From Colius striatus (Eukaryota > Chordata > Aves > Coliiformes > Coliidae), in NCBI RefSeq assembly GCF_028858725.1, contig NC_084789.1, positions 41,819,594-41,883,593 on the forward strand: DNA of 64,000 nt, read 5' to 3'. The notes below the pieces were generated by a model. The model saw only the letters and a list, made by a program, of their open reading frames with translations, did not search any database and was not told the DNA's origin. Of the stretch, positions 16,554-47,520 are shown in pieces (position 1 is the stretch's first letter; the number at the start of each line of letters is the position of its first letter). The position numbers and the translations under genes are program-made.

Positions 16554-16594
16554 TTAATTAGCAGCCTGCCTTAATTAACAGCCTGCCTTAATTA
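16554..16594. repeat. Three TTAATTA sites at exact 17-bp period
   Basis: TTAATTA occurs at 16554-16560, 16571-16577 and 16588-16594. The 10-bp spacers are nearly identical (GCAGCCTGCC, ACAGCCTGCC), so this is a three-copy 17-bp tandem repeat. It could be chance expansion or a spaced homeodomain binding array. Confidence 0.8.
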
Positions 16595-17008
16595 GCAGCT
16601 TGTCAGGCTGTTGGCCCAGGGCCCCGGCCCGCTGGGAGGCGCAGTGGCCGGTGCTGAGCTGATGTGCTGGGGCTGGTGTGGGCACACGAGAGGGGGCACG
16701 TGTGTGTGTGCAGTGTGTGTGTGTGCGTGCAGGGGGTGTGCCAGGGGGGTGGCCGTGCACACGCACACCCAAACCTGCCCAGTGTCCCTCTGCCCCTCAT
16801 GGTGCTGCCAGGGTCAGGGGTGCCATGGGGACGGACCCTCAGGGTAGGCACCCTGCGATGCTGTGCCCAGCCTCAAGCCCAAGATGCATGGCACCCAGCA
16901 CCCACCGTGCCCTTGCACCCTGCACCTACGCTGCCCTGCAATGTTGACCCAGCTGCTGTGCTGCCCTGTGGCATCGCACCCAGCCTTGCACCCAGCCACC
17001 ACTCTGCC

Positions 17009-17300
17009 CTCCCTGCTGTGTGGCCCACTAACCCCTGGCCCTCAGCACCTCAGCTCCATGGCTTTGGGGTCCCTTCAGGGCCGGGCACTCCTCCAGCTCC
17101 CTGGGCAGCCTGGCACAGGGGCTGACACCCGTCTCAGGGAAACAGCTCTGCCTCAACCTCCTCTGGGGCAATTTGGGGCCACTTCCTCTTGTCCTGTTAC
17201 CAGCTTGTTACCAGCTCACTGCAGCCTCCTGTCTCCCCTCAGCCTCCTCCAGGCTAAGTGACCCCATCTCCCCCAGCTGCTGCCCAACACCCTTGTGAAA
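17009..17300 (-). mobile_element. CR1 LINE 3' fragment, antisense
   Basis: CAGCACCTCAGCTCCATGGC, AGCTCCCTGGGCAGCCTGGC and GTCTCAGGGAAACAGCTCTG, then further reverse-strand CR1 sequence (CTCAGCCTCCTCCAGGCTAA) to about 17300. Confidence 0.8.
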
Positions 17301-17391
17301 TCCCTCCTGGCCCTGCTGCCCTGGGTCAGGTGTGGAGGGATTTCCACATCAGCTCTCAGGCTCCTGGCCCACAAGGGAGGCTGAGCACCAT

Positions 17392-17397
17392 TTTAAT
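17392..17397 (-). terminator. FAM187A: Candidate polyadenylation signal for FAM187A
   Basis: TTTAAT on the plus strand reads ATTAAA on the minus strand, 85 bp beyond the FAM187A stop. A common variant hexamer; no AATAAA is closer. Confidence 0.5.
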
Positions 17398-17481
17398 TGG
17401 GAGTGGTTGAGAGCACTGGAAGCGAGGCAGGGGAGGAGGGAGTGAGGTGGGAGTGTGGCCCGTGGGGCTGTGGGGGAGACG

Positions 17482-18726
17482 CTACGTGCCGGCAGGGCTC
17501 CTGCACAGCCGCCGGCTGCAGCGGCTGATGTGGACGACAACGAAGATGATGCAGATGACGACGTAGCTCGTGCCGATGGCCTTGATGGCGTAGATGGTGT
17601 CGGGGTCGCCGAGCGCCCGCCGGCGCCGCTGCCGGGCGGTGACACGGAGCTGGAAGCCGGCGACCAGCGCGCCCTCCCGCCAGCAGAAGTAGGTGCCTCT
17701 GTCGCTGCCGCGCAGCCGCCGGATGTGCAGGTGGTTCCCGTGGTCGATGAACACCCTCATGCTGCTGTTGACGCCGACGAGGTAGCGGGAGCGGTAGAGC
17801 CGCGTGGAGCCCTTGTCCCAGCCCACGGCGTGCTCGGGGCGGGCGCCGGGGCACGCGATGGTCAGGTGGCTGCCGCGGGGCTGCCGGTGGAACTGCGTGG
17901 GCACGCGCGGCAGCCACGGCCTCTCGCCCAGCTTGGAGATGACGTTGGAGATGGCCTGCACGCCCTCCTCGGGGGCCTCCTCCTTCGGGCAGGGGCTCAG
18001 GCAGCTGCGGACGGCCACCTCGGGGCCGCGGAGGCGGGCGCGGCGCCGGAGCCGCGCGGGGACGGCGCCGGAGCCGCAGGACGTGACGCCGGGCACGGCG
18101 GAGCGGTAGCGCGGGTGCAGCCCCGAGCTCCGCACGTAGCACAGCCCCACGCGCCGCTGCTCGCCCCGCACCCCGCAGCGGTCGCAGCTGCTCCAGTCCC
18201 AGAAGCCGGTGAAGAGGCTGAATCGCCGCTCGCTGTAGTCGCCCCGGGCGCGCTGGCCTCTGTCCACGAAGGCCACCGCCATGCGCTCGGTGGGCTGCAC
18301 GTCCACGTCGTAGCCGTAGAAGAAGTCGCCGCTCTCGGTGCCGCACAGGTAGTGTCCCGAGTCCCTCACCTGCGCCCGGAAGACGATGAGGCTGAACATG
18401 CGGATGCTGAAGCGCTTCAGCACGTCGCTGCCCGTGCGGATGTGGCCCGAGTCCACCACCACTGTGCCTGCAAAGTCCGTCAGCACCGTGGTCCTGCGGC
18501 CGCCCATGTCCTTCTGGAAGTACCAGACGACGGAGGAGACCTCCTCGGGCTTGCAGTTGCAAGGCAGCTCGAAGGTCATGTCAGCCAGGTACGCGGCGTT
18601 GTCGAACGCCAGGAAAGCGGGACAAGCCGTTCTCTTGAACACATCTGCTTGCTCCTCGATGGCAAAGGTGTGGGCAATGTCCAGCAGGCACAGGAGAACG
18701 GCGGCTCCCAGCAGCCTCCCCGCCAT
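17482..18726 (-). CDS. FAM187A: FAM187A, Ig-like V-type single-pass membrane protein
   Basis: Single-exon gene of 414 residues; molecular function is not established for the family. Order of parts: signal peptide MAGRLLGAAVLLCLLDIAHTFA (1-22); first Ig-like segment with FDNAAYLADMTFELPCNC and the DSGHYLCGT F-strand; a thrombospondin-type segment WDWSSCDRCGVRGEQRRVGLCYV; a long paired-cysteine linker; second Ig-like domain with LTIACPGARPEHAVGWDKG and DRGTYFCW; transmembrane helix about 379-400; short Cys/Arg-rich tail. The blocks match mammalian FAM187A closely. The start is the ATG with the signal peptide (18724-18726); the frame stays open upstream to 18969 but lacks family similarity. In mammals the gene lies just downstream of CCDC103 and can be joined to it by read-through; that arrangement is kept here, with 678 bp between the CCDC103 stop and this ATG. 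Codons are extremely GC-rich. Confidence 0.95.
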   Translation of the reverse strand: MAGRLLGAAVLLCLLDIAHTFAIEEQADVFKRTACPAFLAFDNAAYLADMTFELPCNCKPEEVSSVVWYFQKDMGGRRTTVLTDFAGTVVVDSGHIRTGSDVLKRFSIRMFSLIVFRAQVRDSGHYLCGTESGDFFYGYDVDVQPTERMAVAFVDRGQRARGDYSERRFSLFTGFWDWSSCDRCGVRGEQRRVGLCYVRSSGLHPRYRSAVPGVTSCGSGAVPARLRRRARLRGPEVAVRSCLSPCPKEEAPEEGVQAISNVISKLGERPWLPRVPTQFHRQPRGSHLTIACPGARPEHAVGWDKGSTRLYRSRYLVGVNSSMRVFIDHGNHLHIRRLRGSDRGTYFCWREGALVAGFQLRVTARQRRRRALGDPDTIYAIKAIGTSYVVICIIFVVVHISRCSRRLCRSPAGT

Positions 18727-19404
18727 TGCAGCGGCGGCGCAACCCGACCGCCGCGTCCTCGGCAGGAACCCGCACGGGGCGGCGGGGCCTGTGCCGGGCA
18801 GGACAGTGCACACACGGCTGCCTCCCAAAACCGGGTGTGCACACAGCCCCCTGCCCAGCCACGGTGGCTGAAATACCCTGTTCAGCTGAGGATGTGCTGG
18901 AAGCTCTGTGCTCTGGGGGCTCTCCTCAGCCCCAGCTCTCCCGAGTGTTGTCGTTGGTGTCCGGGACAACGAGTGGGTGGGTCGTTTGTGCAGCAGCGCT
19001 GGGAGGGGAAGTGTGGTGGGAAGGAGGGAGGGAGTTGCCTCTGACAGCTTGAGAGACTCAGCCCATCACACAGTGAGACACAGAGATCACATTGCTTAAC
19101 CCCCCTGCTGAGTGACAAGGGACAGAGATGGACAAGGGACAAGGATTATGGGTGGTTTGGTTTCTCTTTCAAAAATAACAGCCCATCTTTCCTTTCCCTG
19201 GGTTGTTCTCATCACTGAAGTGCTTCAGCGACCACAACACTCTTGTCTCAGTGACTGAGCTTTATTTGTGCAGCACTGCTGTGCTGGGTGGCTGCAGGTT
19301 CAGGGAAACGCTCAGCAACGCTCCAGAAGCATCGGCACATCCGTTTCACGCAGCGATGCCGGAGCCTTGGGCCCCTTCTGCACGGCCCTGCTGCTTCTGC
19401 CCCT
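18727..19404. other. Spacer between CCDC103 and FAM187A
   Basis: 678 bp. The part next to FAM187A is GC-rich and could serve as its promoter or 5' leader. Besides the CCDC103 poly(A) signal at 19261 nothing else is recognised. Confidence 0.5.
19261..19266 (-). terminator. CCDC103: Polyadenylation signal for CCDC103
   Basis: TTTATT on the plus strand is AATAAA on the minus strand, 139 bp past the CCDC103 stop and upstream of FAM187A. CCDC103 mRNA can therefore end before FAM187A. Confidence 0.65.
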
Positions 19405-22400
19405 TCAGCTGACCTGGTAACGTTTCATCAGCTCCATCACTGCCCTTTCCTCCTCAGTTTCCTTTTGCAAGCTGGTGTCTGTGAGGTGGGCTCCCCTGTG
19501 TGCCTCGTGGCTGGCTGGGCTGCTGGGGTGGCTGCCGGCCCGGGAGCCGCCGCTCGTGCTCTGCAGCTTCCCAAACAGGGCCCTGCTGCTTCCCCTCTCC
19601 TGCTGGCTCAGGAGCTCCAAGCTCAGCCCGAAGCGCGGGGTGCCCGCCAGGCTCTGGAGGATCTGGAGGACAGCATCTCTGTCTTCCTCACAGATGTTCT
19701 CTGCCAGCACCGTGAGGAACTCGCCCAGGAGGCCGAAGCCCAGCTCAGCCTGGAAGATTCTGCCCAGGCCCTTCCCTCCCAGCTCCAGCAGAAGCTGGTA
19801 TTTTTGTTTACCGCTCTTCAGACACCTGCGCCAGTCTCTGTAAAACTCAGCAGAGGTTCTGGGCAGCTGATCCAGTTCCTGAGGGAAAGAGTAGCTACTC
19901 AGTTCCTTTTGGCTGTTCTCACCCAAGGGATTTTCCTCCCCACCCTGATGAACCTGTGGATGGCTGTGGAGATGGAACCTGTGGAGATGCTTTTAATGCT
20001 TTGATAGCACAAAGGGCTGAACGGAGCTCAGGAGGTGCCAAAACGTAAAGCCAAAGGAATACCAGGGTCCCTGAGCCCCACAGAGAAGTTCAGGGGGAAA
20101 GAATGGAAGGATGAGTGAGACAGGAAAGCCTGTGTGGCTGAACATAGAGCAGCAGTGGAGTAACCCCAACCCCTACCCACACTGCGCATCCACCATCGCT
20201 GCTCGGGAGGGGACCGTGAAAACCTCTGCTCCAGCTCCAGCACTGTGAGGCAAACCAAAGGAGGGAGGAGACGAAAGATCCGAGATGTGAAGCCCAGAAA
20301 ATATGCAGATGGCCCTAAGACACTGTCTGGAAGAGCCAAGCTCAATGTGGCATCTCCAGATAAAGGGAAATCCTGTTTCATACAACGTGTAATTGAACTG
20401 CCGAGCTCATCGCCGTGAACCGCCACACGGACTGAGGGAGGATTAAAATGTTTGGGCTTTTATACTGATGGGGAGAACAAGGCACAGCAACATCAGGCTG
20501 TGCCTAAACACAACATGGAGCAGCCCTGGAGATCAGAGCCCCAGCGCTAATGGGATTAGGAAAAGAATCTGCTCTGGGGAGATCTTTGCTCAGTCCAAGG
20601 AAACACAAGGCTGCCATGGATTGTTGCAACTCTCAGTAAACAGGCAAATGAAATTCAGTGTAAAGTAAAAAGTCTGCCAGAGACACCCCGTGGGATGTGC
20701 CCAGCTCCTCAGGGTGGCCAGGACCCCCCAGCGTGGGCAGAGCCCTCTGGAGGGGGCAGGATGGACGGCACTCAAATCCCAACTGACCTGGAGAGATAAC
20801 CCTTTAGTCCCTGTTCCCCACCACTGACAACTGAGGAGCATCAGCCCGCTCAACAGGCAGCAGGTTTAAAAGAAAAGAGCACTTTTTCCTATCATGCATC
20901 AGTAAACCCCAGGGTGAAGCAGAACTGGCCAGGCTGAGGGGAGAGCTGCGGCTGGGACGCTGGGATGCAGAGGCACAGCCCTGGTGCTCAGTCCCGGAGC
21001 CACAGCCAGCTGGAAGAGCGAGGTCAGGGGAGGGCACTCTGCCCCCAGAACCTGTTGCTGCCCCCCAGCACAGCCAGGCTACTGGGAGCTCTGGTCCTAG
21101 TCTTGGATTCCCAGAGCTGAAGCAGCTGGTGCAAGCTCTTACCAGACTGACCCCTATGGTTCTCTAGATGCCAGTGCTGCTCTGGGCTTTGGGGATTTCT
21201 CACACACACAGATAGCTCTGAATAACCCTCACAGTTTAAACTAACACCCAAATGCTTCTAGGGTTGTTTTTAGGCAGGGACAAAGCCCTGGAGAGCAGTT
21301 CCCTCACCTGGGGCAGTTCCAGGGCGCTGGCTGCTGGTGTCCTGGCCTGGGCTGCACAGGGATTCCACAGCACCTTCCCTCTCACACCTGTCTTGTCCTT
21401 TTTCTCCAGGGGCTTCAGGTGTGAGGCCAGCACAATGTTCCTGAAGGCAACAAGAAAGGGAAGTGAGATCAGATATTTGGAAGGCTTAGAGCTTCTTCTG
21501 CACAGCGATTTCTTAGCTTGGGTTGTATGTTTCATCCAGAGGGACCTGGACGGGCTGCAGGAGCAGCCCCACGGGGACATCATGAACCTCAGTCAAGTGC
21601 AAGGTCCTGCCCCTGGGCTGGGGCAGTCCCCACCATCAGCACAGGCCTGGCAGCTATGAGCCACTCACCATTTACCTCCAATGAGGAAGTTTTAACTGGA
21701 GTGAAGGGCTGAGAGTCGCTCACCCAGCACGGGGACACAGGGGAGCAGCAGTGTGGGGGGATTTGGTGTGCTGCTTGTCCAGCAGCACTTGGCATGAGCA
21801 GCTGGGTTTGCTGAAGCCTCAAGCTGTGAACTTCATAGAACCATTTTTCTTACGCTGTGCTGAAGTTTCTGTGGCTTTGAGACTTCCAGAGGAAAGACTC
21901 AACTCCTCAGCAGCTCGGGACTGCTCTGGAGCTTGCAGTGTGCTGACCAGGTACGTTTTTGTGGGTTCATCTGAACTCAGCTCCTGATTACACTGACATG
22001 TGCCACGAGCTACAGCAGGGCTCAGTGGCTCTCCTGGTTCCACTCATCCCATGGGATTTAGTACTCCCAGTAATGGGCAGGAGACTGTTGAAGGGATCCA
22101 GCTGCGCTCCTGAGCATTGGCACAGGCTGCCCAGGGAGCTGGGGGCAGGCTCAGCCCTGGAGGGATCCCAAAGCCGTGGGGCTGAGGTGCTGAGGGCTGT
22201 GGGTCAGTGCTGGGCTGGGCAGGCATTGGGAGTGCCCTGCGGAGCATCCCAGCCACAAACCCCCCCCAAATCCTGTTGGACGGAGCAGGGGCGGCTTTGG
22301 GAGCAGGGACACGCTGGGCAGGGTGCACAGGGACACACATCACCCTCCGCCACTGCGCAGCACTGCAGCGTGGGGTGTGTGGGGAGGGCAGGGCAGGGTG

Positions 22401-22626
22401 GGCTGGCGGGGCTCGGGGCCGCGCCTGGGAACACGAAGCAGGAAGCCCCCGAGCCCACCGCCCGGCCCCGCTGCCCCCCGGACCTGAACTCCTCGTAGGA
22501 GGCCAGGGGCTGGCGCGCGGCCCGCAGCTTGGCCTGGTTCTGCCGCGCCCAGCGCTCGTCGGCCGCCACGGCCTCACGCAGCTCCCGCTCCAGCGCCGCG
22601 GCCTCGGGCACCCCGGCGCCCGCCAT
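19405..22626 (-). CDS. CCDC103: Coiled-coil domain-containing protein 103, dynein-arm attachment factor
   Basis: Cytoplasmic and axonemal factor needed to assemble or anchor outer dynein arms; human defects cause primary ciliary dyskinesia. Coding exons on the minus strand: 22626-22484, 21440-21308, 19878-19405, all GT-AG, totalling 249 aa (human 242). Residues 1-47 form the N-terminal helix ending LASYEEFR. Exon 2 holds the invariant block IVLASHLKPLEKKDK. Exon 3 holds TSAEFYRDWRRCL, the helical core GFGLLGEFLTVLAENICEEDRDAVLQIL and the terminal YQVS. By my recalled alignment, the position of the disease-associated human His154 is Asn here (VLAEN against ALADH). The ATG at 22626 faces EFTUD2 across a shared CpG island. 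The middle linker is more diverged than the rest. Confidence 0.93.
19879..21307. other. CCDC103 intron 2, nothing recognised
   Basis: About 1.4 kb of ordinary non-coding sequence; no clear repeat, RNA gene or second coding exon seen on either strand. Confidence 0.5.
21535..21660 (+). mobile_element. CR1 LINE internal fragment
   Basis: GAGGGACCTGGACGGGCTGC and CAAGTGCAAGGTCCTGCCCC correspond to the CR1 ORF2 region after the polymerase core (KCKVL-type). In CCDC103 intron 1. Confidence 0.6.
22112..22235 (+). mobile_element. CR1 LINE 3' fragment
   Basis: Same subfamily as 6828-7042: GGCTGCCCAGGGAGCTGGGG, GGGCTGAGGTGCTGAGGGC and AGTGCTGGGCTGGGCAGG. In CCDC103 intron 1. Confidence 0.75.
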
Positions 22627-23110
22627 GGGCACTGCGGGACCCCCCGCGCCTGTCGCGACAGCCCAACCGGGGCTGGCCCTGCCGACCTCACGGCTGCCGG
22701 GACAGCCCGGCCCGCCCGGCTGCGCCTCCCGCGCCAGGGGCACCTCTGGCCCTGGGCCCCGCGCTCTATCGCGACAGCCCCGCCGCTCCCCGCGCTCTAT
22801 CGCGACAGCCCCGCCGCTCGGTTCCCGCGCTCTATCGCGACAGCCCCGCCGCTCCCCGCGCGCACGAGGCTGCTCCTGCCGTTGCCGTAGCGACAGCGCG
22901 GCGCGGCCTCAGGACCCCGTCGGGGCTGTCCCGGCAGCGCCTGACAGACCCAGCTCGGCCCGCGAGCACCGAGACCCCGCCGAGACCGAGACCGTCCCCG
23001 TCCCCTCCCGCCCCGCTCGGCTCTTCCCCCGCTGACGGCGCACGCGGGGGATCCCGTCGCGACAGGCAGTGCGGGCAGCCGGGGGGCCTTCCACTGTGGT
23101 GTCGGCGGTG
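22627..23110. promoter_or_regulatory. Bidirectional CpG-island promoter, CCDC103 / EFTUD2
   Basis: CpG-dense region between divergent genes. It holds five TCGCGA palindromes (22653, 22769, 22800, 22835, 23057), three of them inside an imperfect tandem repeat of about 31-35 bp at 22761-22858 with the shared block GCGCTCTATCGCGACAGCCC. A donor-like GCG|GTGAGG at 23107/23108 may end EFTUD2 exon 1. TSS positions are inferred. A divergent CCDC103-EFTUD2 promoter is also the human arrangement. Confidence 0.65.
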
Positions 23111-23227
23111 AGGGGAGCGCGGCGGGTGAGAGCGGGGCCGCGGCCGGGACCGTGAGGGTGAGATGGACGAGGGGTGGTTGACGGGCGGGACGCGGCTCCG
23201 GAGAGAGGCGGGAGGGACGAGGGCTCA

Positions 23228-44816
<21,589 letters not shown>

Positions 44817-46590
44817 GGTCCTGCTGCATCAGCAGCTCTGCCCTGAGGCCTGGCTTGGGGCTGGGGCAGGCAGGGAACCACTCCAGCCTGCTCCCTCATG
44901 GCTGGAGAGTCTCCTGGGGCGTTGGTGCCCGTGCTCAGGGCCTGCCCCGTTGCAGGGAGCAGCCCAGCCCCCTGATGCTTTTTGTGCTGTTAGTCTCCAG
45001 CCTGCAGCAAGGAGCTTTCCCCTGGGCTGGGCTCTCCCCAGGCTCCTGGCTCTCCCCAGCTGCAGCAGAGTGTGAACAGAAGGTCAGGGTTCCTCAGCTC
45101 AGCCTGTGCCAGGCTCACCCTCTGCTTTCTGCTCCCCCTCTCCTGGCTGCTGGGAGGGTTTTGTGTGGGGCCAAGCACCCCCTTGGGCAGCTGAGCCGGG
45201 GTGGGGCTGGTGTGGGTACTTCCACCTGCCTCCCCCAGAGAAGAAGCAAATGTGGCTTTTCCCTTTTTTGTACACCTTTATTGAACGTTTAATACAAACT
45301 TCCTGTTGGGGCTTTGTCTGTGCCAAGAGAAGGCAGTGCTGGGAGAGGCTGATCCTCTCCTCCTCCCTGGGCTCCCCGATGCCACTGTTCCCCTTTGGCC
45401 ACCTCAGCCTGGAACAGCCCCACATTCACCCCTGAAAACCCGCTCCCACGCCTCCCTCATGCTGGGAGGGGCTGAGGATGGTGTGTGGGGGCACACAGCA
45501 CCCTGGGGGCAGAAGGCAAAGCCCAGAAGGCCCCCCTAAACTTCTCTGCCACTGGTGGAAACTGGGAGGCACTGGGCGGGCACAGGCAGGGGGCTGGGAA
45601 GCATGTCCAGCCCTCCTGCTGCAGGATGGGTCTCTGGAAACTGGATGTCACGGGAAAAATTCAGGGTCACCCCTCAGGTTTGGAAACTGGAGCGGGGGAA
45701 GGATGTCCTGTGGCTGCCAGCGCCCCTGCCCTTGCCCTGTGCAGCCCCCTCCCATCCCCTCTACCTGGCGGGAGGGCGCAGGGGTCCTGCCAGCCTGAGC
45801 TGCTCCCCCGGGGTTGGAGCTGCAGTGGGCTCAGCGCTGGGGCCGGCAGCACTCTGTGCTGCACAGCACGTCCCTGCACTCCAGGGCTGTGACCCCGGCA
45901 CTGGAGCAAGGGCTCAGCTGAACCAGGGCTTTTGTCCCACGCAGAGGACGTTTATCACTGTCACGATCCCAACCCTGGGCTCCGCAGGGCTGGATAACTG
46001 CAGCGTCCCGTGGGGCCAGCTGTACACCCACAGGCATTGGAGCTGGTGGCCCCTGCCCCTGCAGAGCTGGTCGGGGGCTGTGACGGCCAAGGGGGCCCGT
46101 GGAGCCTGTCCTGGCCCCAGCCGTGCCCCAGGAGGGGTGGCAGGGCAGGCCTGGCAGCGTGGGAAGGAGATGGTTCTCAGGCGGCTGTTCCCAGCGGCCC
46201 CGGCCCCGGCATGTTCCGCGGAAGCGGCTGGTCCCTGGGAACGGGGCTGTGTGCGGCCAGGCCCTGACCCACGGCCCCTCCCTGCTGAGGGGATTCCCCC
46301 AGCACCGGCAAAGCTGCTTTGGTGCTCCAGGGGCTGTGCCTGCCTGGGGCTGTGCGGCAGGGAAACTGAGGCGCTGGGGGGGCTCCAGCCGCGGCACGAG
46401 TTCAACGGGGCTCAGCGCTGGGACACACCAAGGGGACAAATACCCCCCCAGCAGTGGGGTCAGCTGCAGTGACCGGTGCTGTGCCGACCCCTCGGCCCTC
46501 CCCTGGGGACACGTGCCACGCTGGGGAACCGGCTCCCTGTCCCCATCCTGCTCCTGGTGACCCCGATCACCCATTCTGATCCCGGCGCCC
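44817..46590. other. EFTUD2 3' flank and intergenic; no gene seen
   Basis: The first 480 bp is likely 3' UTR. Beyond that the sequence is GC-rich and non-coding. In human HIGD1B lies between EFTUD2 and GJC1 on the opposite strand, but I see no HIG1-domain frame on either strand here. Confidence 0.55.
45291..45296 (+). terminator. EFTUD2: Candidate EFTUD2 polyadenylation signal (AATACA)
   Basis: No AATAAA is seen on the plus strand between the stop codon and 46 kb. AATACA lies 475 bp after the stop, within CGTTTAATACAAACTTCCTG. The same segment read on the minus strand holds AATAAA (plus TTTATT at 45278-45283), so the strand of use is not certain. Confidence 0.4.
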
Positions 46591-46599
46591 TTGTCCCCG

Positions 46600-46827
46600 T
46601 CCAGCTCCCTGTGCCCCCGAGGCCATCCCCATCGCCGGTGCCGCCGGCTCGGCCGCTCGCCGCCGCACGCGGAGCCCCTTCGCCCCCTCCGCGGCCCCCA
46701 GCGCCGCCGCACGTGGCGGCGGGTGGGCTGGGGGCTCTGCGCATGCGCCGCGCGCCCCTCACCCGCGCGCCGGGGCGGCCGAGGGGCCCCGCCGCCGCCA
46801 TGGGCCGGAGCCGCGCGGGACCACGGC
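46600..46827 (+). promoter_or_regulatory. CpG-island promoter and short first-exon-like segment, possibly GJC1
   Basis: Very CpG-dense. A perfect NRF1 consensus TGCGCATGCGC sits at 46738-46748, and a YY1-type GCCGCCATGG about 50 bp downstream at 46794-46803. The segment ends in a donor CGGC|GTGAGT at 46827/46828. It thus looks like a plus-strand promoter with a short first exon. An ATG at 46800 opens only nine codons before the donor. In human the next gene beyond EFTUD2 in this orientation is GJC1 (connexin 45), which has non-coding 5' exons; its coding exon is not in the window, so the gene name is inference. Confidence 0.5.
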
Positions 46828-46947
46828 GTGAGTGGGGCTGCGGCCACGGCGGGGCGGGGGCGGCCCGGGGGCCTCTGACGAGGCTGAGCGGCGGCGGGGG
46901 GCGGCTCTGAGGGGGTCGCGAGCGGGGGAGACCGAGCGGCCGCGGGG

Positions 46948-47520
46948 CTGAGGGGAGCCGGGGCCGTGAGGGGAGCGGGGGCCGTGAGGGGAGCGGGGGC
47001 CGTGAGGGGAGCCGCGGGTCGTGAGGGGAGCCGGGGCCGTGAGGGGAGCGGGGGCCGTGAGGGGAGCGGGGGCCGTGAGGGGAGCCGGGGCCGTGAGGGG
47101 AGCGGGGGCCGTGAGGGGAGCGGGGGCCGTGAGGGGAGCGGGGGCCGTGAGGGGAGCCGGGGCCGTGAGGGGAGCGGGGGCCGTGAGGGGAGCGGGGGCC
47201 GTGAGGGGAGCCGGGGCCGTGAGGGGAGCGGGGGCCGTGAGGGGAGCGGGGGCCGTGAGGGGAGCGGGGGCCGTGAGGGGAGCCGGGGTCGTGAGGGGAG
47301 CGGGGGCCGTGAGGGGAGCCGGGGCCGTGAGGGGAGCCGCGGGTCGTGAGGGGAGCCGGGGCCGTGAGGGGAGCGGGGGCCGTGAGGGGAGCGGGGGCCG
47401 TGAGGGGAGCGGGGGCTATGAGGGGAGCTGCGGGCTGTGAGGGGAGCTGCGGGCTGTGAGGGGAGCGGGGGCTATGAGGGGAGCTGCGGGCTGTGAGGGG
47501 AGCTGCGGGCTGTGAGGGGA
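46948..47520. repeat. G-rich minisatellite, 18-bp unit, about 32 copies
   Basis: Unit GTGAGGGGAGCGGGGGCC with variants (GCCGGGGCC, GCCGCGGGTC, GGGGGCTAT, GCTGCGGGCT) in tandem. Variant order is not random: in the main block the GCCGGGGCC type recurs every three or four units, giving a higher-order repeat of 54 or 72 bp. The last six or seven units form a separate diverged group with GCTGCGGGCT and GGGGGCTAT. The unit length is a multiple of three, so repeats stay open in several frames (REGSGG-like on plus, SPHGPR-like on minus); these are not genes. Confidence 0.93.

Larger units (their letters stand above)
15057..17008. other. Intergenic gap at the expected GFAP position; no gene seen
   Basis: No reading frame here resembles an intermediate-filament rod (no coil-start LNDRFASYIEKV-type or rod-end YRKLLEGEE-type sequence on either strand). 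In human, GFAP lies between KIF18B and FAM187A/CCDC103. What is here is GC-rich, non-coding sequence with a hairpin at 15540, an imperfect TG repeat at about 16699-16740 and the TTAATTA array at 16554. Confidence 0.6.

Noticed and set aside
17455-19044. Plus-strand frame of about 530 codons opposite FAM187A
   Set aside because: A shadow frame of GC-rich FAM187A codons; the minus strand carries the family match, signal peptide and transmembrane helix.
46800-46827. Start codon of a protein beginning MGRSRAGPR
   Set aside because: Only nine codons before the donor and no acceptor giving a recognisable protein; the ATG is better explained as part of a YY1-type element.
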